From: Agaribacterium haliotis
Lineage (GTDB): Bacteria > Pseudomonadota > Gammaproteobacteria > Pseudomonadales > Cellvibrionaceae
NCBI RefSeq assembly: GCF_002312815.1
Contig: NZ_NKQJ01000015.1
Location: 55,422-119,421 of the forward strand
DNA length: 64,000 nucleotides
Direction: 5' to 3'
The position numbers were made by a program, and so were the translations under genes. This document shows positions 39,736 to 48,372 of the stretch, in pieces. Numbering within the stretch: position 1 is the first letter of the stretch; every line of letters begins with the position of its first letter. A model generated the notes under the pieces. It ran no database searches. It was not told the origin of the DNA and saw nothing but the letters and a program-made list of their open reading frames with translations.

Positions 39736-40095
39736 TTAGCTAGCGCCGCCGCACTTGCCTTCACCACACTTGCCATCAGTTTTTTTGGCGCCGCCGCACT
39801 TGCCTTCACCACATTTGCCGTCAGCTTTTTTAGCGCCACCGCACTTGCCTTCGCCGCATTTGCCATCAGCTTTTTTAGCGCCACCGCACTTGCCTTCGCC
39901 ACACTTGCCATCAGCTTTTTTAGCGCCACCGCATTTACCTTCGCCGCACTTGCCTTCTTTGGCTGCTAGCTCATAACCACTTTTAAGCGGGGTCACGGCA
40001 AATGGGTTTTCTGCGGCGCTGGCGGGAACGGCAAGGGCAGCACCGAGCACAACGGCAGAACCTAGGGTCAAACTAGTCAGGGTTTGTTTTTTCAT
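39736..40095 (-). CDS. hvfA: Cys-rich RiPP precursor peptide (HvfA-like, EGKCG repeats)
   Basis: 119 residues. A Sec signal peptide (cleavage likely after ASA-27) is followed by a short linker ENPFAVTPLKSGYELAAK. Next come ten Cys at residues 50, 55, 65, 70 and so on to 115, in the pattern EGKCGEGKCGG then four copies of AKKxDGKCGEGKCGG. Six EGKCG and four DGKCG motifs are present. Such motifs are modified by MNIO/DUF2063 pairs to copper-chelating products (oxazolin, bufferins) that act in the periplasm. A good Shine-Dalgarno (AAGGAG) precedes the ATG. Confidence 0.9.
   Translation of the reverse strand: MKKQTLTSLTLGSAVVLGAALAVPASAAENPFAVTPLKSGYELAAKEGKCGEGKCGGAKKADGKCGEGKCGGAKKADGKCGEGKCGGAKKADGKCGEGKCGGAKKTDGKCGEGKCGGAS
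39742..39965 (-). repeat. 45-bp tandem repeats in the RiPP precursor gene
   Basis: Four to five near-identical 45-bp units encode the 15-residue module AKKADGKCGEGKCGG. Differences between units are mostly synonymous third-position changes; one unit has Thr for Ala. Repeat number probably varies between strains. Confidence 0.9.
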
Positions 40096-40123
40096 TGAAG
40101 CTCTCCTTAGAGTGGGTTGGCGC

Positions 40124-40136
40124 GTCCACCGTGGAC
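40124..40136 (-). promoter_or_regulatory. palindrome in the hvfA leader
   Basis: GTCCAC-C-GTGGAC is a perfect 6-1-6 palindrome about 29 nt upstream of the hvfA ATG. A TATACT -10-like element lies further upstream (about 40170). It could be an operator or a short 5' mRNA hairpin. Confidence 0.4.
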
Positions 40137-40235
40137 TAACACCAGGAAAAATTAGGGCTCAGCGAAAGTATAGCGAGCTCACTTGCCTGTTTAGTAGCAT
40201 GTTAATTGGGCTTTCTTACACGGGATGAAAAAAAT

Positions 40236-42503
40236 TTAGGTGCCAATCTTCAGCATAGCGCCTTGTGAGGCATTAAAACTTTGCCAAAAGTCCCAAAATG
40301 CGTCGGCCGCCAGCGGTGCGCTGACCAGATAACCTTGAATGTATTCGCAGTGCCAGTGATGCAACATGCGCAGCTGCTCGTCGGTCTCAACCCCCTCGGC
40401 CACCACGGCAATTTCCATTTGGTGAGCCAATTCAACCATGGTCGAGGCCAGGGCTTCATCTTTCGAGCCCGGCTGTAGTGAGCGGATAAAACTCTGGTCT
40501 ATTTTTAGAGTCTGCACGGGCAGGCGCTGTAAATAGCTCAGCGAGGAATAACCGGTGCCAAAGTCGTCTAAAGAAAGCTTGATACCGTGGCGGCGCAGCT
40601 CGTGCAGCCTAAGCAGGGCGTGCTCAAAATCCGTCAACGCCGCCGTTTCAGTAATTTCGAGCTCTATCCACTCTACCGGCATATCGTTGCGTTTCAGAGC
40701 GGCCAGAACGGCTGAGCACAGATCAGTGTGCAACAGTTGCTTGGCACTGACATTAATGGCGAGCTCGAGTGGGCTTGCGCTTTGGCGATTCCACTTCGCC
40801 GCCTGCTTGCAGACTTGTTCAAGCACCCACGAACCGACTTCGAGAATTTGCCCTGAGTCTTCCGCAATCGGAATAAAATCCGCAGGACTAATCCACTGCC
40901 CAGACCTGTTCCAGCGAATCAGGGCCTCGGCTCCGGTAATACGCCCTTCGAGCAGGCTGACTTTCGGCTGGTAATACAGCGATAACTCGTTGCGCTCTAT
41001 CGCGTGACGCAAACCCGACTCTACCTCAACACGAAAGCGGTGGCGCTCTTCGATACCGCGCTCATAATAAGCTATCAGTGCCGCTTCTTTACCTTTCGTT
41101 TGATTCAGCGCACCATCAGCCAGGCGCAGTGCTTCTTCGCTGTTGGCCTCACTAAGATAACTCGAGTCGACCACTCCGATGCGCAGCTTTAAATAAAACT
41201 CGTAACCGTCCACATCAAACGGCCGGGTGAAACTGAGCTGCATGCGCTCAAATACATGCGCAGCGCCATTGCCGTCATCGGGGTAAGCAAAACAGAACAG
41301 GCCGCCTCCAAGGTACGACAGGCAGCTGTGCTTAAAGTTGTCCTCACCTGTAACGCTGTGTTGCAAACGCATCGCCGCCAGGCGCGCAATTTTCTCTGCA
41401 ACAGCAACCCCTGCCGCAGCCATCACCGTATCGAGTAAGTCCACATCGAGAATCGCTACCAAAATGTCGATATGTTTCTGCTGAAGATACTGATCGACAA
41501 ACTCGTTAAATTGCTGTCTGTTAATCAGCCCGGTTGTGACATCGTGGTAAGCGAGATAGGCCAGGTCCTGCTCAGCGTGCTTGCGCGCAGTGATATCACT
41601 TAAATAGGCGTGGTATTCACAGTACTCGGGCAACCAGCCGAGGCTTATTTGCAGGTGGCGCCCGCCTTTCTCAAATTCCCACTCGCGATAATTGGGGTTT
41701 TCATCCAAATACTCAGGTAAATCTTCCGGCAGCAGCGAGTCTAGCTGAGCGTTTAACGCGACAATCGACGCAGCCTCATTGGCATACATGATCTCACCTT
41801 GGCGATTTAACGAAATAACCGGGTGGGGGTTACTTCGCGGGAAGGAGGCCAGGCGCTGCTGCTCCTTTAAGGCTTCGAGGCGGCGCTGATTACTTAAAGC
41901 CAACCAGGCCCCAGCGAGAACAGAAAACAAGGCCACACCGGCAACCAAGTACACCGTTTTGCCCATATTGCTAGCAAAACTTGTCGAGTTTTGCTCGACC
42001 CTCCGCCTGACTTGCTCAGTCAGCGCCGTGCTCGCGGCATTCGCGCGTGCAATCAGTGGTGAAAACCAACTTAGAACCTCGCGCGCGGCATCCCAGTCTA
42101 TTGGGCTATCGCGCATCACGCCGGCAAAAACCGACGCGACTTCGGCCATCTCTGCGTTAATTTGCACCAACTCGGCCAATTCGGGATCCGCGCCCAAGAC
42201 TGAGCTCAGAGCAGCCAGGCTGTTTTCCAGATCGGCTTGACGTGTTCGATAGCGCGCCTGAAAGGCCCGGGCATCGGCGGTTAAATAGTATTCATAAACG
42301 GAAGATTCAACTGACACAATTGCGGTGCGCAACTTTTGAATTTCATCAAAAAGCGGCAACTCGCTGTGGTTAAAACGCCTCAACTCGGCCTGCGAGCGCT
42401 CAGCAGCGAGGTAGGCAAAAAACGCCAGGGAAACAAGCAGCACTGCCAAACAGGACACAACCCCCCAGGCCTGCCAGTGAATTCTTGCATTAGTGATAGT
42501 CAT
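40236..42503 (-). CDS. membrane GGDEF/EAL protein, likely c-di-GMP phosphodiesterase
   Basis: 755 residues. Two membrane segments (about 14-30 and 183-203) flank a helical periplasmic sensor. A PAS-like region follows (FPRSNPHPVISLNRQGEIMYAN). The GGDEF domain's signature is degenerate (YLGGGLFCF in place of GGDEF), so it is unlikely to make c-di-GMP. The EAL domain retains EALIRW, ELEITETA and DDFGTGYSSLSYL and should hydrolyse c-di-GMP. It is separated from the RiPP operon by 140 nt. Confidence 0.92.
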   Translation of the reverse strand: MTITNARIHWQAWGVVSCLAVLLVSLAFFAYLAAERSQAELRRFNHSELPLFDEIQKLRTAIVSVESSVYEYYLTADARAFQARYRTRQADLENSLAALSSVLGADPELAELVQINAEMAEVASVFAGVMRDSPIDWDAAREVLSWFSPLIARANAASTALTEQVRRRVEQNSTSFASNMGKTVYLVAGVALFSVLAGAWLALSNQRRLEALKEQQRLASFPRSNPHPVISLNRQGEIMYANEAASIVALNAQLDSLLPEDLPEYLDENPNYREWEFEKGGRHLQISLGWLPEYCEYHAYLSDITARKHAEQDLAYLAYHDVTTGLINRQQFNEFVDQYLQQKHIDILVAILDVDLLDTVMAAAGVAVAEKIARLAAMRLQHSVTGEDNFKHSCLSYLGGGLFCFAYPDDGNGAAHVFERMQLSFTRPFDVDGYEFYLKLRIGVVDSSYLSEANSEEALRLADGALNQTKGKEAALIAYYERGIEERHRFRVEVESGLRHAIERNELSLYYQPKVSLLEGRITGAEALIRWNRSGQWISPADFIPIAEDSGQILEVGSWVLEQVCKQAAKWNRQSASPLELAINVSAKQLLHTDLCSAVLAALKRNDMPVEWIELEITETAALTDFEHALLRLHELRRHGIKLSLDDFGTGYSSLSYLQRLPVQTLKIDQSFIRSLQPGSKDEALASTMVELAHQMEIAVVAEGVETDEQLRMLHHWHCEYIQGYLVSAPLAADAFWDFWQSFNASQGAMLKIGT

Positions 42504-42613
42504 AGATCAGACACGGTTCCCTTCTGCGCCACTCTTCATTCAAGTCGAAGCCAGAGGCTTTCGCCAGTAGCCACCGACTTATGCACTCCTAGCACTTGTG
42601 CTAAGGTGCCGAC

Positions 42614-43495
42614 ATGAAAATGTTCAGCCATGCGAATGAGCGCTTAGCCTATGAAGAAACGGGCGCGGGCCCGGCGGTGCTCCTGCTGCACTGCTCATCG
42701 AGCAACCACCACCAGTGGCGCCGCCTAGGCGAACTGATCGGCAAAAGCTTTCGTGTCCTTGCTCCGGATCTCAGCGGTCACGGGGTATCGCTGAACGAGG
42801 CTGGCGAGCGCCAAAAATGCAACGACCTCACCGCACTCAGAGGCTTGATTGAGCACTTAAAAAGCCCGGTAATCATCGTAGGGCACGGCTACGGCGCCAG
42901 CTTGGCTCTAGAGCTCGCGCTGCTTCAAAGCGCCCGCTGCCGCGCTTTTTGCCTGATAGAAGCGCTGCCTTTTGGGCTGTTAAACGCTGACGCCCCGCTT
43001 TACCAACAACAGGCCGAAGTACTCGATAAGTTGCAACAAAAAGTTCACAAAGGGCAGCTGGCGTCAGCGGCTAGGCGCTACATGAGCTTCTGGGCAGGGC
43101 TCGGCCACTGGTTGGGGCTGCCAAGGCAGGACAAGCTATTACTCGAGCAATACCTACCGCTGGCACTGCAAGAGTGGCAGTATCAACAGAGTCTTGGCCG
43201 CGGCATACGCGCTGATTTAGCGGCGTTAAACAAAGCCGTGACCTTAGTTCACGGCAGTAAGAGCACTGCCCTGTCCCGACAACTACAGCGCGAGCTGATC
43301 GCTTGCCTGCCTCAAGCCAACCAGATCATCGTTCGCGACGCCGGCCACATGAGCCCAACCAGCCACTCAGAGCAGATCAACGCTATTGTGTATAACTTTT
43401 TGCAGGGCTTTTTGCTGAAAGAAACAAGCCCTGGCTTAAACCCACAAGAGCCCGGAGCTGCTTCAGAAAAGCGCCCCGTATTCAGCTCCTTTTAG
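42614..43495 (+). CDS. alpha/beta-hydrolase fold protein lacking the nucleophile Ser
   Basis: 293 residues of alpha/beta-hydrolase fold with an HCSSSNHHQWRRLG oxyanion-type start and the DLSGHGVS turn. The nucleophile elbow reads VGHGYGAS, so Gly92 stands where Ser (or Asp) is expected. The usual catalytic Asp region reads VHGSKST. A C-terminal His remains in DAGHMSP. It may be a non-catalytic protein or use another residue. It is monocistronic. Confidence 0.8.
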   Translation: MKMFSHANERLAYEETGAGPAVLLLHCSSSNHHQWRRLGELIGKSFRVLAPDLSGHGVSLNEAGERQKCNDLTALRGLIEHLKSPVIIVGHGYGASLALELALLQSARCRAFCLIEALPFGLLNADAPLYQQQAEVLDKLQQKVHKGQLASAARRYMSFWAGLGHWLGLPRQDKLLLEQYLPLALQEWQYQQSLGRGIRADLAALNKAVTLVHGSKSTALSRQLQRELIACLPQANQIIVRDAGHMSPTSHSEQINAIVYNFLQGFLLKETSPGLNPQEPGAASEKRPVFSSF

Positions 43496-43566
43496 TTGCC
43501 CGCCGGCGCTCCTATAAGATACAAACAGATACGGGCAAGCTTCAGGCGAAGATAGGTGAAAATAAA

Positions 43567-44160
43567 CTAGAAGTGGTAGTTCAGGCCAACGGCAATAATG
43601 TCGACCGAAACGTCTCCGGCGTAGTAGCGGTTGTACTCAATCGAGCTCTCCATGCTACCGCCCAGTAAATAAGCGTAACCCAAACCAAACATAGGGTCTT
43701 GACCGTCAATACTGGTGCTCTCATCAATATCGATAGCTCCGCGGCGCACACGGTATTCAATTTCATTGCTCCAGGCAAAATAGCCTGCACGAGCATAAAA
43801 GTTATCCCAGCGATTAGGGCGCCAGCTAAGCAGCATGCTCGCACTAAAACCGGTAATCGTGAAATCCGAAGCGACACCAATTCCGATCACATTTAAAGCG
43901 TCGTCGGGGAGAACGTCGGCGCCGGTTACCGAGAAGTTGCCAAGCCCTACGTAGTCGAGCTCAAGCGCCAACCAGGATGTGAGCTCACTGCCAATACCGA
44001 CACTGTAGCCCGGGCCGGATGAGGCTCGAATCTCGTCGGCTTCCGGCGTGGCATAGCCGAGGTCACCATCGATATAGAAATCGGCGTTGGCACTTAGAGG
44101 AAGAACAATAAGAGCGGCGCCAAGCGCTTTAGATGCGGTGGCTAAGGCTTTGAATAACAT
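43567..44160 (-). CDS. outer-membrane beta-barrel protein (OmpA-like/OmpW-like)
   Basis: 197 residues with a signal peptide ending SANA (about residue 25), then alternating amphipathic strands and a C-terminal aromatic end VGLNYHF, typical of BamA-assembled barrels of about eight strands. The start at 44160 (MLFKALATASKALG) is chosen because it gives a clean signal peptide. Function is unknown; divergent from the following outer-membrane gene. Confidence 0.8.
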   Translation of the reverse strand: MLFKALATASKALGAALIVLPLSANADFYIDGDLGYATPEADEIRASSGPGYSVGIGSELTSWLALELDYVGLGNFSVTGADVLPDDALNVIGIGVASDFTITGFSASMLLSWRPNRWDNFYARAGYFAWSNEIEYRVRRGAIDIDESTSIDGQDPMFGLGYAYLLGGSMESSIEYNRYYAGDVSVDIIAVGLNYHF

Positions 44161-44515
44161 CCAATTTTCCGTCGAGGTCAGTGAAGCAGGCATTGTAGGG
44201 GGCAGCAAGCGCAGACACAAGTAAGCCATAGGCAGCCGGGGCCACAACCACAGACCAAAGCACAATCAACGAACAACTGTCGCTACATTCAGCGCATTAA
44301 TTAAAAGCAACAGCCTCGAGGGTAAGGCGACCGCTCCATTGTTTTGCCTTGTTATCAAATACCCCACTGCCGGGCACCGTTTGAAAGCCCGTGTAATGAA
44401 CACCTGAACATAGACGACTGAGCACATTAGCACTTGACTTTTCAGGAGCTGAACTACGCTTAAATCAATAATCTCATAACAAACCGTTAGCGCACGCAGT
44501 TCAGGGACGCAGAGT
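44161..44515. other. 355-nt divergent intergenic region
   Basis: This region separates two outward-facing outer-membrane protein genes. No convincing gene is seen. A TTGACT at 44434-44439 with TACGCT at 44455-44460 could form a weak promoter toward the plus-strand gene. Confidence 0.4.
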
Positions 44516-45913
44516 ATGAAGACCTTAAAACTCAACACACTTTTCTCAGCCGTTGCTTTGGCTTCCATCAGTAGCCTCGGCCAAGCCCAGCCTTTTACCA
44601 ACGCCGAAGCCAGATCCCTGGCAATGGGCGATACCGGTGTCGCTTCGGCCAGGGCCGACGCAGCTGCCCTGTTTAACCCGGCCATGCTCGCCGAAAAACC
44701 CCAGGGCAATATTCAGATCATCCTACCCAATATTGGCGCAAGTTATTTTGCCGATGAAGATGCGCTCGACGCGCTTGAGAACATTGAAGACGAGAACTAC
44801 ATCGACCGCATTTCCGATAGTTCTACACAAATGAATGATGCTATTTCCGGCATGGATACTGACGCCTTCCTCGCGGGGAAAAGTGATCTTGTCAGTGCCG
44901 CTGACGGCCTCAATGGCGAACTCAGTGTACTTAGCGAAAAGCCATTCAGAATTAATGCGGGCATCTACAGCAGTGTGGCATTTCCAACCAGCATTGCCGG
45001 CTTTTCGGTCTATGCCAACGCCAACGCGGTAATAGAAACCTCACCGATTATCGACGACTGCGACAGTACAACCCTCGACGAATACAGCAATTTCCTCGGT
45101 GAAATCAATGACGAGAGCGATATTCAAAACGCACTCGATACCGGCGTGCCCCCTTACACTTACACTTGCCCCGGCGAAAGCACACAGCGCTCGATTATCG
45201 ATCAAAGCTCTGTGCCCCCGGGCCTATACGACCCGAGCGACGATCTCGCCAGCCGTGTTATTGTCGCCGGTGTAACCGTCAGTGAGTTTGGTGTTGCCAT
45301 CGCCCATCAATTTACAATTGCCGGCACCGACATCAGCATCGGCCTGACGCCCAAGCTGCAAAAACTCACCAGTTATTGGGCAGTTCCCACAGTCCAGGAT
45401 TTAGATGACGACAACTACGATCTCGGCGATGAACTCGAAGCATCTGAAAAGGATGAAAGCCAATTTAATGCTGATTTAGGCATCGCCACCAGTTTTCTTC
45501 CCGGCGATAGTTTAACGCTTGGTTTAGTCATCAAAAACTTAATCAGCCAGGATTATCGAACCAGCCAAGCTAAAAATGGTGAAAGCGCGAGCTACAGCAT
45601 AGATCGCCAGGCAAGAGCAGGCATCGCCTGGTACGCGCCGATGGGGGTGACGCTGGCAGCGGATCTCGATTTAACCAAAAATAAACCTTTTTTCCTCGGC
45701 GAAGACACTCAGTTTTTATCAATGGGTGCTGAATGGGATATCGTCAAGGTAATTAAACTAAGGGGCGGCTTGCGCAGTAACCTCGAGAACAGCGACGACC
45801 AGGTTCTGACCGCAGGCGTAGGTTTTAATATTATTGCGGCCCATATCGACTTTGCCATTCAAGCCGGCTCAAATAACGCCGGCGGCGCTTTCCAGTTTGG
45901 GCTTAATTTTTAA
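44516..45913 (+). CDS. TraF-like outer-membrane protein
   Basis: 465 residues. A signal peptide ends near GQA-Q (residue 25), followed by TNAEARSLAMGDTGVASARADAAALFNPA (in parts), the opening seen in the conjugal-transfer TraF-like/FadL-like outer-membrane family. It ends in FQFGLNF, a barrel C-terminus. Despite the family name, no conjugation genes are nearby. The central region (150-220) has acidic loops and two Cys. Function is unknown. Confidence 0.75.
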   Translation: MKTLKLNTLFSAVALASISSLGQAQPFTNAEARSLAMGDTGVASARADAAALFNPAMLAEKPQGNIQIILPNIGASYFADEDALDALENIEDENYIDRISDSSTQMNDAISGMDTDAFLAGKSDLVSAADGLNGELSVLSEKPFRINAGIYSSVAFPTSIAGFSVYANANAVIETSPIIDDCDSTTLDEYSNFLGEINDESDIQNALDTGVPPYTYTCPGESTQRSIIDQSSVPPGLYDPSDDLASRVIVAGVTVSEFGVAIAHQFTIAGTDISIGLTPKLQKLTSYWAVPTVQDLDDDNYDLGDELEASEKDESQFNADLGIATSFLPGDSLTLGLVIKNLISQDYRTSQAKNGESASYSIDRQARAGIAWYAPMGVTLAADLDLTKNKPFFLGEDTQFLSMGAEWDIVKVIKLRGGLRSNLENSDDQVLTAGVGFNIIAAHIDFAIQAGSNNAGGAFQFGLNF

Positions 45914-45945
45914 TACGTCTGAGCACATAGCCAGCGTAACAAAAA

Positions 45946-45966
45946 AAGCGGCCTACGTGGCCGCTT
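45946..45966. terminator. bidirectional stem-loop
   Basis: AAGCGGCC-TACGT-GGCCGCTT with an A-run on the left and a short T-rich right side lies between convergent genes. It can serve either strand. Confidence 0.65.
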
Positions 45967-46078
45967 AAGTTTAAAGCCGGCCCACCGTAATGCATTGGTC
46001 TGGCGGGCCCTGGACACCCACCAGCTCATTGCAAACAACTAAACTGGCCGTGGTTATCATTGTTGTTAATCGCTGCTT

Positions 46079-47368
46079 TTAATCTAAGCGCAAAATTTTT
46101 CGATACAGTTCCGCGCCAAGAAAACGAGCCTTTGCCCCCAGCTTGCGCTGAATACGCAAGTTCTCATTCCACTTTACCTGCCGTTCGCTGCGCGCAAACG
46201 AGCCGACTTTTAGCTGGCCTGCGTTTGTCGCCACTGCAAGATGGCAAATAAATGCATCTTCGGTCTCCCCCGATCGCGCCGAGACAACCGGCAACCAACC
46301 GGCCTGTTGAGTCACGTTTATTGCATCCAGAGTTTCACTGACCGAACCGATCTGATTGAGCTTAATCAGCACTGAGTTTGCCAGCTCTTGTTCTATCCCC
46401 TGCTCTATACGTTTGATATTAGTGGTAAATAAGTCGTCACCAATAATTTGAACCTTGCTGCCAAACTCTTTCTGGAAGCGCTTCCAGTTGTTAAAGTCGG
46501 TATCGGCAAACGGATCTTCGATGCTAATGATCGGATATTTGTTACACCATGCGGCCATCAAGTCGTAGAATTCGTCAGGGCTGAACGTCTTACCCTCAAG
46601 CTTAAAGCTGTAGTTTGTACCGTCATAAAGATCGCTTGCGGCAATATCTAAAGAAATCGCCACATCTCTACCCGGCTCATAGCCTGCCATTTTTATCGCC
46701 TCTAACAACACCTCAAATGGCTCTTCATTATTTTTATAATCAGGCCACCAGCCGCCTTCATCGGCGATCCCCACACACTTGCCAAGTTTTTTCATAAGTT
46801 CGCCGGCTGCATGATAAATATTGTGGGTTATTTCTAAGGTCTCTTCGTAGCTTTTTGCTCCAACGGCAATAACTAAAAAATCCTGGATATCTGTCGCCCA
46901 TCCCGCGTGAGCACCACCGCCTAATATCTGAATTTCGTTCAGAGGAATTAAATTTCCTTCGCCGTTGCCAAGGTACTCAAACAAAGCTTGATCGCGAGCG
47001 ATAGCGGCAGCTTTTGCCATAGCCATCGACACCCCCAAAATAGCGTTGGCGCCCAGACGGCTTTTATTCTCTGTGCCATCGAGCGCAATCATCAACTCGT
47101 CGTTGGCGCGCTGCTCAAATACGCTTTTACCCATCAGTGCCGGTGCAATTTCTTCGCGCACATTAGCTATAGCTTTAAAAACGGATTTGCCGCGGAAGCG
47201 TTTCATATCGCCATCGCGCAATTCAAGCGCTTCAAACTGACCCGTTGATGCACCAGAGGGAACTAAGCCACAGGCCTTTATACCGTTTTCCAACTCCAGC
47301 TCAACCTCCAGCGTTGGGAAACCTCGGCTGTCGTAAATTTGGTAGGCATCGATATTTTGTATTTTCAT
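46079..47368 (-). CDS. divergent enolase (enolase-family dehydratase)
   Basis: 429 residues, full enolase length, with the phosphate loop PSGAST (37-42). Metal ligands Asp241, Glu284 and Asp311/312, Glu204, and catalytic lysines Lys336 and Lys387 are retained. Against canonical enolases, the Glu of QEF is Asp163, the His of SHRSGETED is Ala364, and the Asn before GG..H is Leu149 with a one-residue insertion before His154. It probably dehydrates a 2-phospho-acid other than, or in addition to, 2-phosphoglycerate. ATG 47368 has AAGGA upstream and is 2 nt after the kinase stop. A housekeeping eno copy elsewhere is expected. Confidence 0.85.
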   Translation of the reverse strand: MKIQNIDAYQIYDSRGFPTLEVELELENGIKACGLVPSGASTGQFEALELRDGDMKRFRGKSVFKAIANVREEIAPALMGKSVFEQRANDELMIALDGTENKSRLGANAILGVSMAMAKAAAIARDQALFEYLGNGEGNLIPLNEIQILGGGAHAGWATDIQDFLVIAVGAKSYEETLEITHNIYHAAGELMKKLGKCVGIADEGGWWPDYKNNEEPFEVLLEAIKMAGYEPGRDVAISLDIAASDLYDGTNYSFKLEGKTFSPDEFYDLMAAWCNKYPIISIEDPFADTDFNNWKRFQKEFGSKVQIIGDDLFTTNIKRIEQGIEQELANSVLIKLNQIGSVSETLDAINVTQQAGWLPVVSARSGETEDAFICHLAVATNAGQLKVGSFARSERQVKWNENLRIQRKLGAKARFLGAELYRKILRLD

Positions 47369-47370
47369 CT

Positions 47371-48372
47371 CTATTTTCCTTTTAAAGCACTCTGCCACAA
47401 CTGCAGTAGCACATTAAGTTCACTGATATTTTGTTTGAGCAACAACTCATACACAAAAGATTTAACCGTTACCTGAGCGCGCATGCTCAAGTATTCAACC
47501 GGAGATTTACCGTCCACTCGCGCCAACATCAGTATTGGCAACAGTGCACATAGGTGTTTTTCAAAACTCTCATCAACAACTGCTCCGGCTTCAGACACAT
47601 AGGCCGACCACGCCGTAGAAGCCAATTCGATTAGCTCGTGTTTATCTTCAGGTTTGCGCGCAGCTTTCAGTAAAAAGTGATTTAGGAAAAATGCCACATC
47701 AAATACCGGGTCACCATACCAGGCGACTTCGCAGTCCAGCACAACTAAACGCTTCGGCGAGACCAATATATTCTTGGGGCTATAGTCCCCGTGAACCAAG
47801 CAGCGCTCGTTACTTTCTATGCGTCTTGCTTGTCCAGTGATGAATTCAGCTAAATCAGGGTTGCGCTCAGCGGTTTTTAATAAATAAGGCTCAATGCGAA
47901 GTTGGCGAAAGTTTTCCAGGGTTGAAAACATCGCTTGCGCATCTCTGTCACCGAGGGAATGACGATGGATCTTGCCAAGCACCTCACCTGCAGCGTGAGC
48001 GTAGTTTTTATCGTAACAAGCAGCTAATAAACGGGTTTTCCAGTTTTCCAGCTCCCCACCTAAGAGCTCCATAACAAAAAAATGCAGGTCGTCGTTGGAG
48101 TAATATATCTGCGGCACCACACCGGGTAAAAATGCGTGTACGTATTGCAGATATTGCTGCTCAACCTTGTTGCGTGCGACGTCGGCATACCAGTCATCTT
48201 TAACTTTTAACTTGCCCAGCGCGCGCTTAAGCACCACCGACTTATTGTTTTGTTCGAGCAATAAAATCTCACAGCTGACACCACCCGAAAGCGGCGTCAC
48301 CTTAAGCTTCCCCGGCTGAACAACACCCTGTGCCAGCAGGGTGTTGTGAATGGACGTTTCTATCATCACCAT
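47371..48372 (-). CDS. APH-family small-molecule kinase
   Basis: 333 residues with protein-kinase-like fold of the aminoglycoside phosphotransferase family. ATP-site Lys49 is in VVLKRA, the catalytic loop is VHGDYSPKN (Asp196, Asn201) and the metal-binding segment is VLDCEVAWYGDP (Asp213). The family includes choline, homoserine, methylthioribose and other hydroxyl kinases. Its place between an aldehyde dehydrogenase and an enolase suggests it phosphorylates a hydroxy-acid. An antibiotic-resistance role is unlikely in this context. An ATG two codons on (48366) is an alternative start. Confidence 0.85.
   Translation of the reverse strand: MVMIETSIHNTLLAQGVVQPGKLKVTPLSGGVSCEILLLEQNNKSVVLKRALGKLKVKDDWYADVARNKVEQQYLQYVHAFLPGVVPQIYYSNDDLHFFVMELLGGELENWKTRLLAACYDKNYAHAAGEVLGKIHRHSLGDRDAQAMFSTLENFRQLRIEPYLLKTAERNPDLAEFITGQARRIESNERCLVHGDYSPKNILVSPKRLVVLDCEVAWYGDPVFDVAFFLNHFLLKAARKPEDKHELIELASTAWSAYVSEAGAVVDESFEKHLCALLPILMLARVDGKSPVEYLSMRAQVTVKSFVYELLLKQNISELNVLLQLWQSALKGK

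Noticed and set aside
39742..39965. CRISPR array
   Set aside because: Repeats are contiguous with no unique spacers and are in frame within a coding gene. The same holds for the 24-bp repeats at the right edge.
39755..39976. Antisense frame with PHLPSPHLPSAF repeats
   Set aside because: It is the complement of the 45-bp repeats of the RiPP precursor; the sense frame has a signal peptide, Shine-Dalgarno and partner enzymes.
44516..45913. Sign of a conjugative element
   Set aside because: The TraF-like family name is misleading; it is an outer-membrane protein and no transfer, integrase or relaxase genes are present.
46079..47368. Housekeeping enolase (eno)
   Set aside because: Active-site substitutions, the ALDH-kinase context and the absence of pyrG/kdsA neighbours argue for a specialised paralogue.
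46079..47368. 3,6-anhydrogalactonate cycloisomerase
   Set aside because: Those belong to the mandelate racemase/muconate branch of the enolase superfamily and are shorter. This protein aligns end to end with true enolases, including SGAST and SGETED.
47371..48372. Aminoglycoside resistance kinase
   Set aside because: Only the general APH fold is shared; operon context points to metabolism.
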